45,702 nt of DNA from Sphingobium ummariense RL-3 (GCF_000447205.1 NZ_AUWY01000080.1:1-45702); one strand, 5' to 3'. Positions 15,952-23,436 are shown, counted from the stretch's first letter. Notes: generated by a model not told the origin, from the sequence alone. Numbers and translations are program-made.

Positions 15952-17175
15952 TTACCGGTCACGCCGTCCCAGCAGGCGAAGGCGAAGGGCATTCAGCTTG
16001 ATGAAGCCCGCCGCGTCGCGCTGGTCGTAGGCGCCCGCATCGTCCTCGAAGGTCACGACCTTCTCGCTGTAGAGCGAATAGGGCGACTTGCGGCCGACGA
16101 CATAGACACCGCCCTTGTAGAGCTTCAGCCGGACGGTGCCGGTCACCTTTTCCTGGCTGTGGTCGATCGCGGCCTGGAGCATCTCACGCTCCGGCGAGAA
16201 CCAGAAGCCATTGTAGATCAGCTCGGCATATTTGGGCGCCAGCTCGTCCTTGAGGTGCGCAGCGCCGCGGTCGAGCGTCAGCTGCTCGATGCCGCGATGA
16301 GCGAGGTGATAGATGGTGCCGCCCGGCGTCTCGTACATGCCGCGCGACTTCATGCCGACGAAGCGGTTTTCGACGAGGTCGAGCCGGCCGATGCCATGCT
16401 TGCGGCCATAGTCGTTGAGCGTTTCGAGCAGGGTCGCGGGCGACATGCCGACGCCGTTGATCGCAACGCCATCGCCGCGCTCGAAGTCGACGGTGATATA
16501 TTCGGGCGCATCGGGCGCGTCCTCCGGATTCACCGTGCGCGAATATACGAAGTCCGGGGTCTCCTCCCACGGATCCTCCAGCACCTTCCCCTCGGACGAG
16601 GTGTGCAGCATGTTCGCGTCGGTCGAGAAGGGCGCCTCGCCCCGCTTGTCGCGCGGGATCGGGATCTGGTGCTTCTCGGCGAACTCGATCAGCCGGGTGC
16701 GGCTGGTCAGGTCCCATTCGCGCCAGGGCGCGATGACCTTGATGTCGGGGGCTAGGCCGTAATAGCCGAGCTCGAAGCGGACCTGGTCGTTGCCCTTGCC
16801 GGTCGCGCCGTGGGAAACGGCGTCGGCGCCGACCTGGCGCGCGATTTCGATCTGGCGCTTGGCGATCAGCGGCCGGGCGATCGAGGTGCCGAGCAGGTAC
16901 AGCCCCTCATAGAGCGCGTTGGCGCGCATCATGGGGAAGACATAGTCCTTCACGAATTCCTCGCGAAGGTCGTCGATGAAGATATGCTCTTCCTTGACGC
17001 CCATCAGGCGCGCCTTGGCGCGCGCGGGCTCCAGTTCCTCGCCCTGACCGAGATCGGCGGTGAAGGTCACCACCTCGCACTGGTAGGTCTGCTGCAGCCA
17101 TTTCAGGATCACGCTGGTGTCCAGCCCCCCGGAAAAGGCGAGGACGATGCGGTTGATCTTGTCGGGCGTGGACAT
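15952..17175 (-). CDS. argG: Argininosuccinate synthase
   Basis: Joins citrulline and aspartate with ATP to form argininosuccinate, the penultimate step of arginine synthesis, in the cytosol. The 407-residue product has the normal length, with the PP-loop SGGLDTS at 15-21 and further family blocks: [36 protein letters not shown] and [21 protein letters not shown]. It stands alone, 71 bases after the PAS gene start, and its upstream region runs into tRNA-Gly on the same strand. Confidence 0.97.
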   Translation of the reverse strand: MSTPDKINRIVLAFSGGLDTSVILKWLQQTYQCEVVTFTADLGQGEELEPARAKARLMGVKEEHIFIDDLREEFVKDYVFPMMRANALYEGLYLLGTSIARPLIAKRQIEIARQVGADAVSHGATGKGNDQVRFELGYYGLAPDIKVIAPWREWDLTSRTRLIEFAEKHQIPIPRDKRGEAPFSTDANMLHTSSEGKVLEDPWEETPDFVYSRTVNPEDAPDAPEYITVDFERGDGVAINGVGMSPATLLETLNDYGRKHGIGRLDLVENRFVGMKSRGMYETPGGTIYHLAHRGIEQLTLDRGAAHLKDELAPKYAELIYNGFWFSPEREMLQAAIDHSQEKVTGTVRLKLYKGGVYVVGRKSPYSLYSEKVVTFEDDAGAYDQRDAAGFIKLNALRLRLLGRRDR

Positions 17176-17281
17176 GGGTGGAGCGACTCTTCCCTGTTGA
17201 GGAGGCGGATGACGGGCGCGCGGGTATCAGGCAAGCGCCCGGAGCGCAACCGCGGCTGTCCAGTCTGAGCAAGGTAGAGGC

Positions 17282-17355
17282 TGGAGCGGGTAGCGGGGAT
17301 CGAACCCGCATCACAAGCTTGGAAGGCTAGTGCTCTACCATTGAGCTATACCCGC
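17282..17355 (-). tRNA. tRNA-Gly (anticodon TCC)
   Basis: Read leftward it begins GCGGGTATAGCTCAATGG and ends with the T arm GGTTCGATCC and the acceptor TACCCGC, discriminator T and an encoded CCA. The 7-bp acceptor stem is perfect. The anticodon loop is CTTCCAA, giving anticodon TCC for GGA codons. The anticodon stem CTAGC/GCTTG contains one T-T mismatch at its second pair, which is tolerable. The gene has 74 bases including CCA. Confidence 0.95.
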
Positions 17356-17464
17356 CCGCAGGCGCAGCGCACTGCCATCATATGCGGTGCTTCGTCAATA
17401 TCGCATGTGAGGCGCGGGCGAAGATCGGCCTTAACCCCGCGCCTCCGATCGACTATCAGGCATC

Positions 17465-18364
17465 ATGACCACGCCTTCCCTGCGCCAGCTCGACATTTTC
17501 GCGCAGCTGGCGGCGTCGGGGAACATGGTGCGCTGCGCGGTCGGGCTGGGCCTGTCGGAGGAGCAGGTGCGGCGCGATATCCGGTCGCTGGAGATGCGGC
17601 TGGGCTACCGTCTGTTCGCGGAGGAGGGCGACGACGTGCGCCTGACCGCTGCCGGGCGCCGCACCGCCGAGGCGCTGACCCTGCTCGACATGGACGAGCC
17701 GCCTGCCCCGCCGTCGCCCCGGGAAGAGCGCCTTGCGCCCACGGCCCCGGCGCGCAAGGCGATTATGCTGGCGGCGCCGGCTCCCGTCTTCGGCCATTTG
17801 CAGGAGGCGCTCGCGGCGTTCGAGGAAGCCAATGACGACATCGCCATCACGCTGGACCTGACGGTGCAGACCGCCGAGGAGGCATCGACCGCCCTGCGGC
17901 GGAACCGCGCCGATATCGCCTATTTCTATACGCTTGGGGAGCCGCCCTTTCCGTCGCGCTATGCCTGGTCGGAGCAGATCAGCCTCTACGCCGGGGCCGA
18001 CCATCCAGTCGCGCGGCTGGACAGCGTGTCGCGGCGCGACCTGGCGATCACGCCGCGGCTGGCGATGGACCGCTCAAACGGCCTGCGACGCATCATCGAC
18101 GCCGCGCTGGAACAGGGCGGGCTGGACGCTCCCCCGCCAGTGCTGGAGACCGACACCCTGTTCGACATCGTCGACGCGCTGCGCAACGGCGCAGGCACTT
18201 TCGCCGCCTTCGGCCCCATGGGCCGGGATCTGGGACGGATGGCAGGCGTGCGGCGGCTCGCGCTCGATTCGCCCTTTCCGCCCGTCACCGTGCGACAGGC
18301 GATGCGCCCGGGACTGGAGGACGACGCCCCGGCGCATGCGCTCGCCGATTATCTTTTCCTCTGA
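17465..18364 (+). CDS. LysR-family transcriptional regulator
   Basis: A 299-residue protein with an N-terminal winged helix-turn-helix (LRQLDIFAQLAASGNMVRCAVGLGLSEEQVRRDIRSLEMRLGYRLFAEEGDDVRLTAAG) and a C-terminal effector-binding domain typical of LysR proteins. A Pro-rich linker (about 75-95) is unusual. No ribosome site is obvious before the ATG at 17465. It is read rightward, away from tRNA-Gly and argG, and no clear partner gene is divergent from it. It is the last host gene before the prophage; its C-terminus looks natural, so the insertion seems to lie just downstream rather than within it. Confidence 0.85.
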   Translation: MTTPSLRQLDIFAQLAASGNMVRCAVGLGLSEEQVRRDIRSLEMRLGYRLFAEEGDDVRLTAAGRRTAEALTLLDMDEPPAPPSPREERLAPTAPARKAIMLAAPAPVFGHLQEALAAFEEANDDIAITLDLTVQTAEEASTALRRNRADIAYFYTLGEPPFPSRYAWSEQISLYAGADHPVARLDSVSRRDLAITPRLAMDRSNGLRRIIDAALEQGGLDAPPPVLETDTLFDIVDALRNGAGTFAAFGPMGRDLGRMAGVRRLALDSPFPPVTVRQAMRPGLEDDAPAHALADYLFL

Positions 18365-18887
18365 ACGTCGGGCCGTATTCGCCACGTGAAAGGGGACACT
18401 AGGTTTTAGAGGGGTTTGGGGCTCCAAAAATTGGGCCGAAAGGCGGGATAAACCGGCATCTTGCGGGATTATGTGGGACGAAACCCACGGAAATCGGGGC
18501 TTTCCGCAGGGCGCATCAAAAATTGGGCCTTCGCCTGGGGCGCTTCCCGGTGTGTCTAGAATGATCGCGGTTTTAGATATGCTGGGACCAGAGCTTTCGG
18601 AGTCGGCGCGCTCTAAGAGCCTTTACGAAGGTGGCGGCGCCGATGCCTCTAAAAGGCTTCTAAACGGGCGTTCCTGCCCTCTTAATCGGGACAGAGCCGC
18701 GGGTCGCGTCCGCCGCTGACGACGGAATCGCAATGGGAAAGTGGGACCGTGCGGGTCCCACTTTCGTCGAGAGGTCCCACTTTCACAAAAGGCGCGGAAT
18801 TTCGGCTTTTCGGCGCCACGGCCGTGATCGGCAGGCGGAAGCTGCCCGCTCCTAACTGGGCCGAATTTTCCGCCGGCCACTCGCCCC
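18365..18887. other. Gene-free left end of the Mu-like prophage (attL region, end not fixed)
   Basis: About 520 bases without a credible gene, richer in A/T tracts than both sides. Repeats visible: AAAAATTGGGCC at about 18425 and 18519; GGTTTTAGA at 18402 and 18570; CTCTAAGAGCCTTTACGAAG (18611-18630) and a related unit at 18648-18668; and the TCCCACTTTC cluster at 18737-18784. Mu-like phages carry several transposase-binding sites at the left end, so these are candidates. A TG dinucleotide at 18387-18388 before the first repeats is a possible phage terminus, but nothing fixes it. Confidence 0.5.
18737..18784. repeat. Inverted plus direct 12-bp repeats GGTCCCACTTTC
   Basis: GAAAGTGGGACC at 18737-18748 is the exact inverse of GGTCCCACTTTC at 18754-18765, and a third exact copy stands at 18773-18784. 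A 10-base match, TCCCACTTTC, lies at 20940-20949 next to the repressor operator. The pair could fold as a terminator for the leftward operon that ends at 18888. The extra copies instead suggest a protein-binding site, for transposase or repressor. Confidence 0.7.
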
Positions 18888-19205
18888 TCATTTCCCCCTT
18901 ACCAGGTGTTCGGGTCCGGGCAGCGAGGCGATGATGTCGGACGGCTGGACGCCATAGGCGGCGGCAAGCGCGGAGACCTCGCTTTCGCGGACAACGTCGC
19001 CGCGCGACAGCGCGTTGATGCGGCCCATGGCTATGCCCGTCACCTTAGCGAGCCGGTCGAGATTGAAGCCGTTCTGCGAGTGCCAGGCGTAGAACCAGTC
19101 GGAGCCAGTGCGGATCATGTCCTCGACCGGATGGCCCGGACCATAGGGAATGTAGAACTTGGCCTTGTCGACGGGCGTGGCGCCCTTGTGTCGGCTGCGA
19201 GCCAT
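18888..19205 (-). CDS. Small phage protein with a C-terminal helix-turn-helix
   Basis: A 105-residue basic protein. Its second half, FNLDRLAKVTGIAMGRINALSRGDVVRESEVSALAAAYGVQPSDIIASLP, looks like a Cro/C1-type helix-turn-helix with a downstream helix. The N-terminal half, with HPVEDMIRTGSDWFYAWHSQ, I do not recognise. Its ATG overlaps the upstream stop (ATGA). It is last of three co-directional genes that probably share the LexA-box promoter at 19809-19834, so a role in prophage induction or in tuning the early switch is possible but only inferred. Confidence 0.7.
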   Translation of the reverse strand: MARSRHKGATPVDKAKFYIPYGPGHPVEDMIRTGSDWFYAWHSQNGFNLDRLAKVTGIAMGRINALSRGDVVRESEVSALAAAYGVQPSDIIASLPGPEHLVRGK

Positions 19206-19528
19206 CAGCGTATCCTTCCTTCGCGCCTGGCGATGATCCGCTCGATCCGGGAGAGCCCTTCCATGTCGTCAGTCGCGGCCGGCGCCGATCGAGGCGGATC
19301 GACCGCTCGCGGGAGTACCGGCACCAGATCGTGCGTGGTCCATATCTCGGCGAGCGGATGAAGATAGATGCGCCGGCTCTTGCCAGGCTCCGGCGCATGC
19401 TCATCCCAGCTGGCGAAGCCGGCATCGATCGCATCGACCTGCGCCTGTTCTTCCGTGGGGCGCCATGGCGCCTTGGCTATGCCGGCCACGCCAAAGCAAA
19501 AGGCCGGGTCGCGACGACGCAGTGCCAT
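19205..19528 (-). CDS. Phage protein of unknown function
   Basis: A 107-residue product starting MALRRRDPAFCFGVAGIAK. It has a Trp/Glu-rich first half and an acidic-to-basic C-terminus (DDMEGLSRIERIIARREGRIR). I recognise no family. Start and stop both overlap neighbours by four bases (ATGA at 19525-19528 and at 19202-19205), which makes translation of the three-gene set as a unit likely. An upstream TTG at 19543 is in frame but unnecessary. Confidence 0.65.
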   Translation of the reverse strand: MALRRRDPAFCFGVAGIAKAPWRPTEEQAQVDAIDAGFASWDEHAPEPGKSRRIYLHPLAEIWTTHDLVPVLPRAVDPPRSAPAATDDMEGLSRIERIIARREGRIR

Positions 19529-19767
19529 CACAGGGCGAGCCAATCCGTCTCGGCTTCGTCCAGCGCCTCGTGCATCTCGACCGATGCGCTGACGCTGTTC
19601 AGATGCTTCGAGACCGCCTTGTAGTCGCCCGCCTTCGGGAATCGCGGATCGGTGAATGCGACCCTGGCGAGTTCTCCGACCTGGTCGTCGCGCTTGATCT
19701 GAGCGAGCAGCCAGGTGCCGAAGGGCTGGCGCTGTTGAGCGAACTGGGCTGGGTTTGGGTGTTCCAT
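19528..19767 (-). CDS. YozE SAM-like small protein
   Basis: A 79-residue protein. FGTWLLAQIKRDDQVGELARVAFTDPRFPKAGDYKAVSKHLNS matches the YozE SAM-like domain as I know it: a WL-x-Q-x-x-R-D-D start, a central D-x-x-FP and a final helix. The biochemical role of this family is not established. AAGGAGG 7 bases before the ATG is the best ribosome site in the prophage's left part. It is the first gene after the LexA box. Confidence 0.75.
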   Translation of the reverse strand: MEHPNPAQFAQQRQPFGTWLLAQIKRDDQVGELARVAFTDPRFPKAGDYKAVSKHLNSVSASVEMHEALDEAETDWLAL

Positions 19768-19808
19768 GATTGTCCTCCTTCCGCCGACTCGGGTCGGCGA
19801 ATGAATGA

Positions 19809-19823
19809 GAACATTAGGAGAAC
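19809..19823 (-). promoter_or_regulatory. LexA box (SOS operator) of the leftward phage operon
   Basis: GAAC-ATTAGGA-GAAC on the + strand reads GTTC-TCCTAAT-GTTC in the leftward direction, an exact match to the alphaproteobacterial LexA site GTTC-N7-GTTC. A TTGACT hexamer at 19834-19829 may be the -35 element, which would put the box across the promoter. It lies 42 bases upstream of the YozE-like start and between two leftward genes. Confidence 0.72.
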
Positions 19824-19834
19824 AAAAGAGTCAA

Positions 19835-20311
19835 TCAGGCTGCCGGAAGCAGCGCGTTCATTTGCTCGACCGAGGTGATGATGGTCGCCCTGCAGGTCTC
19901 GTGATCTACAGCCGCGACGACCTCCTCGACGTTCATTCCTCCAAAGCCATTTTCTGCGCGATACTTCATCTTCAAAGGGTGAAATCCCGTGCGGACCTCC
20001 GGCCCGATCTCAGTGTCAGCATGCTCGAATGAGCTAGGGTTGCGAAGGCCTTCCTTCACCTGCGAAACCAATGACCTATTGGAACCATCCCACGAGCTGA
20101 GGCAGTGGAAACCCTTACGCTTATCCTCCGTCTCCCCGGCAGTGGCCTGTCTAGTTTGAGCCATTCTAGGCTTCGCCTCCTGGTCAAATGATGCCTGCGC
20201 GATTTTGTTCATCGCGAAGGGTGCTTCAGCACGGACAGAGGGGTCCGGCGAGGATTGACCGCAGGCAGCAAGGGCCGCGCAACCAATGAGGAACGGCAGG
20301 CGCATCGTCAT
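19835..20311 (-). CDS. Putative lipoprotein carried by the prophage
   Basis: A 158-residue protein with a short lipoprotein signal: MTMRLPFLIGCAALAACGQSS, lipobox LAAC with the cysteine at residue 17. The mature part contains KGFHCLSSWDGSNRSLVSQVKEGLRNPSSFEHADTEIGP and ATIITSVEQMNALLPA. I do not recognise the family, though the LRNPSSFEH piece is reminiscent of small periplasmic proteins with a similar segment. Its ATG overlaps the repressor stop (ATGA), so it is made together with the repressor in the lysogen. That position suggests a cargo gene acting on the envelope of the lysogen. Confidence 0.75.
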   Translation of the reverse strand: MTMRLPFLIGCAALAACGQSSPDPSVRAEAPFAMNKIAQASFDQEAKPRMAQTRQATAGETEDKRKGFHCLSSWDGSNRSLVSQVKEGLRNPSSFEHADTEIGPEVRTGFHPLKMKYRAENGFGGMNVEEVVAAVDHETCRATIITSVEQMNALLPAA

Positions 20312-21018
20312 ACTCTCTGAAGATATTTGCCGAGGATTCGCGCGACGGGAACGAACTGGTCGTCGCCCACTTCCTCCGGCGTGATGACATCTTCCTCGAC
20401 GCGCTCGCGTGGGCGCAGCGAATAGCGGGCGACCTTCAGTCCTTGCTCCCGGCGCCAGATGACAACATGGCCGTCCTGCAGCTCAACCGGCGTTATCTCA
20501 CGGCAGAACACCAGGTCACCTTCCGTCAGATCGCGGTCTCCAGTCCGGCTGTGATAATCAGACAGCAGCCGGACCAGGTAAAGGTCGACCGATGTACCCA
20601 GCGCGCGATTGAGCCAGTCCTTGCGGAAAGGCGTCCAATAGTGTGGGCGCCCCTTCCCCGTGTCCGAGAGGTCACGAAGATCGAAAAAGGGAAGCTGTTC
20701 CCATTCTGCGTCCTCGGCATCTATCACTGAAGCGGGCGCCGTTACCCCGCTGACCAGCCATCGGGCGTCCGCCTTAAGAACATCCGATAACGGAAACAGA
20801 TGCTCCGCTTTCGGGACACCTTCGCCCTTCCGATAGCGCGAGAGCGACGATGAAGGGATGCCCGTCTGGCGGGAAATCTCAGCATCCGTGAGCTTAAGCT
20901 CGCTCAAACGCGCGCCATAACGAGCCGCGAACCCCGCAATCCCACTTTCAGGTTGCATTTCCCGTTTTCGGGAAATATTGTCCCAACTCATCTGATTGTC
21001 GCTCAAGGATTGGGACAT
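20308..21018 (-). CDS. Prophage repressor, helix-turn-helix plus S24-like C-terminal domain
   Basis: The likely lysogeny repressor. An XRE-type helix-turn-helix lies at about 29-75 (ARLSELKLTDAEISRQTGIPSSSLSRYRKGEGVPKAEHLFPLSDVL). The C-terminal part, with YLVRLLSDYH, LTEGDLVFCREI, DGHVVIWRREQ and a final VARILGKYLQRV, has the layout of LexA/CI-type S24 domains. I cannot identify a clear cleavage site or catalytic Ser/Lys, so self-cleavage is uncertain. ATG 21018 has GAGGAG 11 bases upstream but lies inside ner; internal ATGs at 20991 and 20958 would leave a normal 58-bp divergent gap and a natural N-terminus. I report the longest form. Confidence 0.82.
   Translation of the reverse strand: MSQSLSDNQMSWDNISRKREMQPESGIAGFAARYGARLSELKLTDAEISRQTGIPSSSLSRYRKGEGVPKAEHLFPLSDVLKADARWLVSGVTAPASVIDAEDAEWEQLPFFDLRDLSDTGKGRPHYWTPFRKDWLNRALGTSVDLYLVRLLSDYHSRTGDRDLTEGDLVFCREITPVELQDGHVVIWRREQGLKVARYSLRPRERVEEDVITPEEVGDDQFVPVARILGKYLQRV
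20957..20976. promoter_or_regulatory. Operator-like palindrome at the repressor/ner divergence
   Basis: ATTTCCCG and CGGGAAAT face each other around TTTT, a perfect 8-bp inverted repeat. Within it TCCC-N6-GGGA has the same spacing as at 21225-21238. Half-sites TTGTCCC (20979) and GGGACA (21012) flank the ner start. It lies in the 58 bases between the ner ATG and the innermost repressor ATG, where a repressor or Ner would have to bind. Confidence 0.65.
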
Positions 21019-21289
21019 GCTAGCTGAAGCTCCTCATCGCGAGGACATAAAATCTGAGATCAGGAAGCGTCATGGCTCCATGGCAGCTTTCGAGGTGGCG
21101 CGCGGGTTGCCCCCGCAGTCCACGCGCGACGTTCTTCGTGGGCGCGCGATAGCGAAGACCGCGCATGCAATCGCGCAGGAGTTGGACAGCACTGTCGAGG
21201 CGCTCTTTCCGGGTCGGTTTAAATCCCATATTCGGGACAATACCTCCGAAAAGGTAGCAGCGCACCGCCAAAATGAGGGGGCGCGCTAG
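21017..21289 (+). CDS. ner: Ner-like regulator of the early operon
   Basis: A 90-residue DNA-binding protein of the Mu Ner type: the segment REDIKSEIRKRHGSMAAFEVARGLPPQSTRDVLRGRAIAKTAHAIAQELDSTVEALFPGRF follows the Ner order, where a pair of helices, then the recognition helix, ends in the Pro-x-Arg/Phe tail. In Mu, Ner shuts down early and repressor transcription. AAGGA lies 8 bases before ATG 21017. The start codon overlaps the longest repressor reading frame start in a CATG. Three bases separate it from the ParB gene. Confidence 0.85.
   Translation: MLAEAPHREDIKSEIRKRHGSMAAFEVARGLPPQSTRDVLRGRAIAKTAHAIAQELDSTVEALFPGRFKSHIRDNTSEKVAAHRQNEGAR
21225..21242. promoter_or_regulatory. Second operator-like palindrome near the end of ner
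   Basis: TCCC-ATATTC-GGGA repeats the TCCC-N6-GGGA geometry of the 20957-20976 site, and its right half GGGACAATA is the exact inverse of TATTGTCCC at 20976-20984. It lies inside ner, about 55 bases before the ParB gene. A repressor contacting both sites could loop about 260 bp. Confidence 0.5.
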
Positions 21290-21291
21290 AT

Positions 21292-22542
21292 ATGGCTACC
21301 GCACCCAAGACAGCCGAGCCGGCGCAGGTCGACGTCGTGCTGCAAATTCCCGTCGCCGACATCGAGATTGGCGAGCGCCTCGGCGCCTTCTGGCCCGTCA
21401 AGGCGGCGGCGATCGGCCGGCTGATGGTCGAGGACGGCCAGAACGAGCCGATCAAGATCAGGAAGAACGGGCCGCGCGCGGCAAAGCCGTGGACGCTGGT
21501 CGCTGGCCTTCATCGACTGGAAGGCGCCCGGCTAGAGCAGCTGCGCGCGATCGATGCCATCGTCGTGTCGGGCGACGAAAAGGCGCTGCGCCGGATCGAA
21601 GCCTCCGAGAATATCGAGCGCGGCAGCCGCAGCCCGCTGGAGCGCGCCAATTTCGTGCGCGCGCTTGCGGATGCGGCGGAAGCTCGCGTCAATGACCAGC
21701 ACGAGGGTCTGAGCCAGCAGGAAATCGCAGCACGTGCCCGCTGGAGCGCGATGAAGGCCAAGGCGGCCAGCGTCGAGAGGGACGATGATCTCAACCAGGC
21801 AGAGGCCGAGCATGCGGGGGTAAACTTTACCCGCGTATATGGATGGCGGGCGGAGATCGCCGAGGCGATCGGCATGTCGGTCGAGAGCGTCAAGAAGGAC
21901 CTCGCCCTTCACCGCGCGCTGATCGCGCCGTTTCCGGACCTCTGGCGCGGGCTCGCCACGCATCCGCTCGTCGGGGAGAACGCCTCGGCGCTGCGGGAGA
22001 TCGCATCCTATGCGCCTGAGGCTCGACGCGCCATCATCGAGGGGCTGATCGAAGCGCCCGACATGACGCTGGCGCAGGCCCTGGAGGGGCTGGGCCTGTC
22101 GGCGCCGAAGCCGGCGCCGGCCACGGGCGCGACCAAGTTCATGAACAACGCGATCTCGAACCTGTCCCGCCTTTCCGTCGGCGACCAGCGCCAGATCGCG
22201 GGCGATATCGTCGCAACCTTCAAGCCCGCCGCTCTCGTCGCTCTGCGCGAGGCGCTGGACGCCCGGATCGGGGCGGAAACGCCGCCTCCCGCTCCGGCGG
22301 AGGAAAAGCCGACACCGGCGGTGCCGATCCGCCAATCGGTGAAGCCCGATCACATCGCCTGCCTAGAATGCGGCGAGCGGCATCAGGTGATGAAGCGGCA
22401 TCTGCGCTCTGCCCATGGCCTCCAGCCCGGCCAGTATATTGCCCGTTGGTCGCTGCCGCTCGATTACCCGATGGTCGCGCCAAACTATGCCGAAGAACGC
22501 CGCCGCCAAGCCATGAAGCTCGGGCTTGGAGGCGCGAAGTGA
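21292..22542 (+). CDS. ParB-like nuclease-fold protein fused to a Ros/MucR zinc finger domain
   Basis: A 416-residue early phage protein. Residues about 14-125 form a ParB/Srx-like N-terminal domain (IPVADIEIGERLG, GLHRLEGAR, EASENIERGSRSPLERANFVRAL). A central helical part follows with a KorB-like helix-turn-helix segment (IAEAIGMSVESVKKDLALHRAL). Residues 346-416 are a complete Ros/MucR domain: SVKPDHIACLECGERHQVMKRHL, GLQPGQYIARWSLPLDYPMVAPNYAEERR, with zinc ligands Cys357, Cys360, His370 and His375 (C-X2-C-X9-H-X4-H). MucR-type proteins are normally free-standing regulators. The fusion suggests a DNA-binding early regulator or a partition/host-takeover factor. Its stop overlaps the next GTG. 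Confidence 0.85.
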   Translation: MATAPKTAEPAQVDVVLQIPVADIEIGERLGAFWPVKAAAIGRLMVEDGQNEPIKIRKNGPRAAKPWTLVAGLHRLEGARLEQLRAIDAIVVSGDEKALRRIEASENIERGSRSPLERANFVRALADAAEARVNDQHEGLSQQEIAARARWSAMKAKAASVERDDDLNQAEAEHAGVNFTRVYGWRAEIAEAIGMSVESVKKDLALHRALIAPFPDLWRGLATHPLVGENASALREIASYAPEARRAIIEGLIEAPDMTLAQALEGLGLSAPKPAPATGATKFMNNAISNLSRLSVGDQRQIAGDIVATFKPAALVALREALDARIGAETPPPAPAEEKPTPAVPIRQSVKPDHIACLECGERHQVMKRHLRSAHGLQPGQYIARWSLPLDYPMVAPNYAEERRRQAMKLGLGGAK

Positions 22543-22805
22543 ACCGCGTCCGACGCAAGGAGATCGAGGGCGTGATCGCGATGCTGGAGGATATCCAGCA
22601 GCAGATCGAGACGCAGGCCGACATCGTGGCCGATATCGCCTCCGACGAAGAAGCCTATCGCGACGGCATCCCCGAAAGCATGCAGGAAGGCCCCCGGTAC
22701 GAGAAGGCCGACGCCGCCGCCAATGCGCTGTGCGATGCCCATGCCGACCTGTCGAGCTTGGCACTCGATGACATCATCGAGCGGCTGCGGGAGGCGATGC
22801 TGTGA
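22539..22805 (+). CDS. Small helical early phage protein, unknown
   Basis: An 88-residue acidic protein, mostly helical, with repeated heptad-like spacing in EIEGVIAMLEDIQQQIETQADIVADIASDEEAYRDGIPESMQEG and ADLSSLALDDIIERLREAML. I recognise no family. The GTG overlaps the ParB-fusion stop, with GGAGG 6 bases upstream. Similar short coiled proteins stand in early regions of other phages without a known role. Confidence 0.7.
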   Translation: MNRVRRKEIEGVIAMLEDIQQQIETQADIVADIASDEEAYRDGIPESMQEGPRYEKADAAANALCDAHADLSSLALDDIIERLREAML

Positions 22806-23107
22806 AACAGGCGCCCTGCATCATCTGCAACAAGCTGACCAGCGCAAAGGCGGACATGGAGCATGAGTTCGGCGTGTCGGTGATCTCCATGTGCAAGAGC
22901 TGCCAGGACATCACCGCCAAGCTGGGCATCGGCGACCATCCGCAGCGGCGCCGCTGGCCGAGCTGGCTGCCGCGCGTCGGCATCACCGTCGCGTCCAGCG
23001 TCGGCCTGGACGACGCCGACGATCCATCCATCGACGATTTCGAGGGACGGACGCTGGTCTTCCAGTGGGGCCGCTTCGCGATCGAGCTTTTCATCGGGAG
23101 GCGGTGA
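22802..23107 (+). CDS. Small zinc-ribbon-like early phage protein
   Basis: A 101-residue protein with CIIC (Cys6, Cys9) and CKSC (Cys31, Cys34), a CX2C-X21-CX2C arrangement fitting a zinc ribbon. The rest carries RRRWPSWLPRVGITVASS and an acidic loop. The GTG start overlaps the previous stop. The function is unknown; a nucleic acid- or protein-binding role is possible. Confidence 0.7.
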   Translation: MKQAPCIICNKLTSAKADMEHEFGVSVISMCKSCQDITAKLGIGDHPQRRRWPSWLPRVGITVASSVGLDDADDPSIDDFEGRTLVFQWGRFAIELFIGRR

Positions 23108-23436
23108 TGTCGCGCACTGAATGGCATCTGGACCTGGCGCGCGATGCGACCGGTCAGCTGTTTGTGATCGTCTATGAGCCGCTGTCGATGCGGCTGGAAC
23201 ACGAGGCGATCCCGCACCCCCGCTCGATCGACATCATCCGCGCGATGCGCGCCATCATGCAGCGCACGGTGCTCGACTGGCCGCAGGTAATCGTGACCGA
23301 TCACGCGGGCTGCTGGATCGACGTTGCCGACGTCCTGAATTGCCAGCGCTGGATCGACGCCCGCGGCACGCAGCGTGCCGTCGAACGCGCTGCGCGCCGC
23401 CTGCTCGACAATCTCAACCGGGGAGATGCCGCATGA
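23107..23436 (+). CDS. Early phage protein of unknown function
   Basis: A 109-residue product (MSRTEWHLDLARDATGQLF...). It contains beta-rich and helical stretches with RSIDIIRAMRAIMQRTVLDWPQVIVTDHAGCWIDV, then a helical tail. No family recognised. GGAGG stands 6 bases before the ATG, which overlaps the previous TGA. Confidence 0.7.
   Translation: MSRTEWHLDLARDATGQLFVIVYEPLSMRLEHEAIPHPRSIDIIRAMRAIMQRTVLDWPQVIVTDHAGCWIDVADVLNCQRWIDARGTQRAVERAARRLLDNLNRGDAA

Noticed and set aside
18471..18719. Short plus-strand frame in the phage left end (82 residues)
   Set aside because: No ribosome site, no family, and it crosses the repeated units; better explained as non-coding end DNA.
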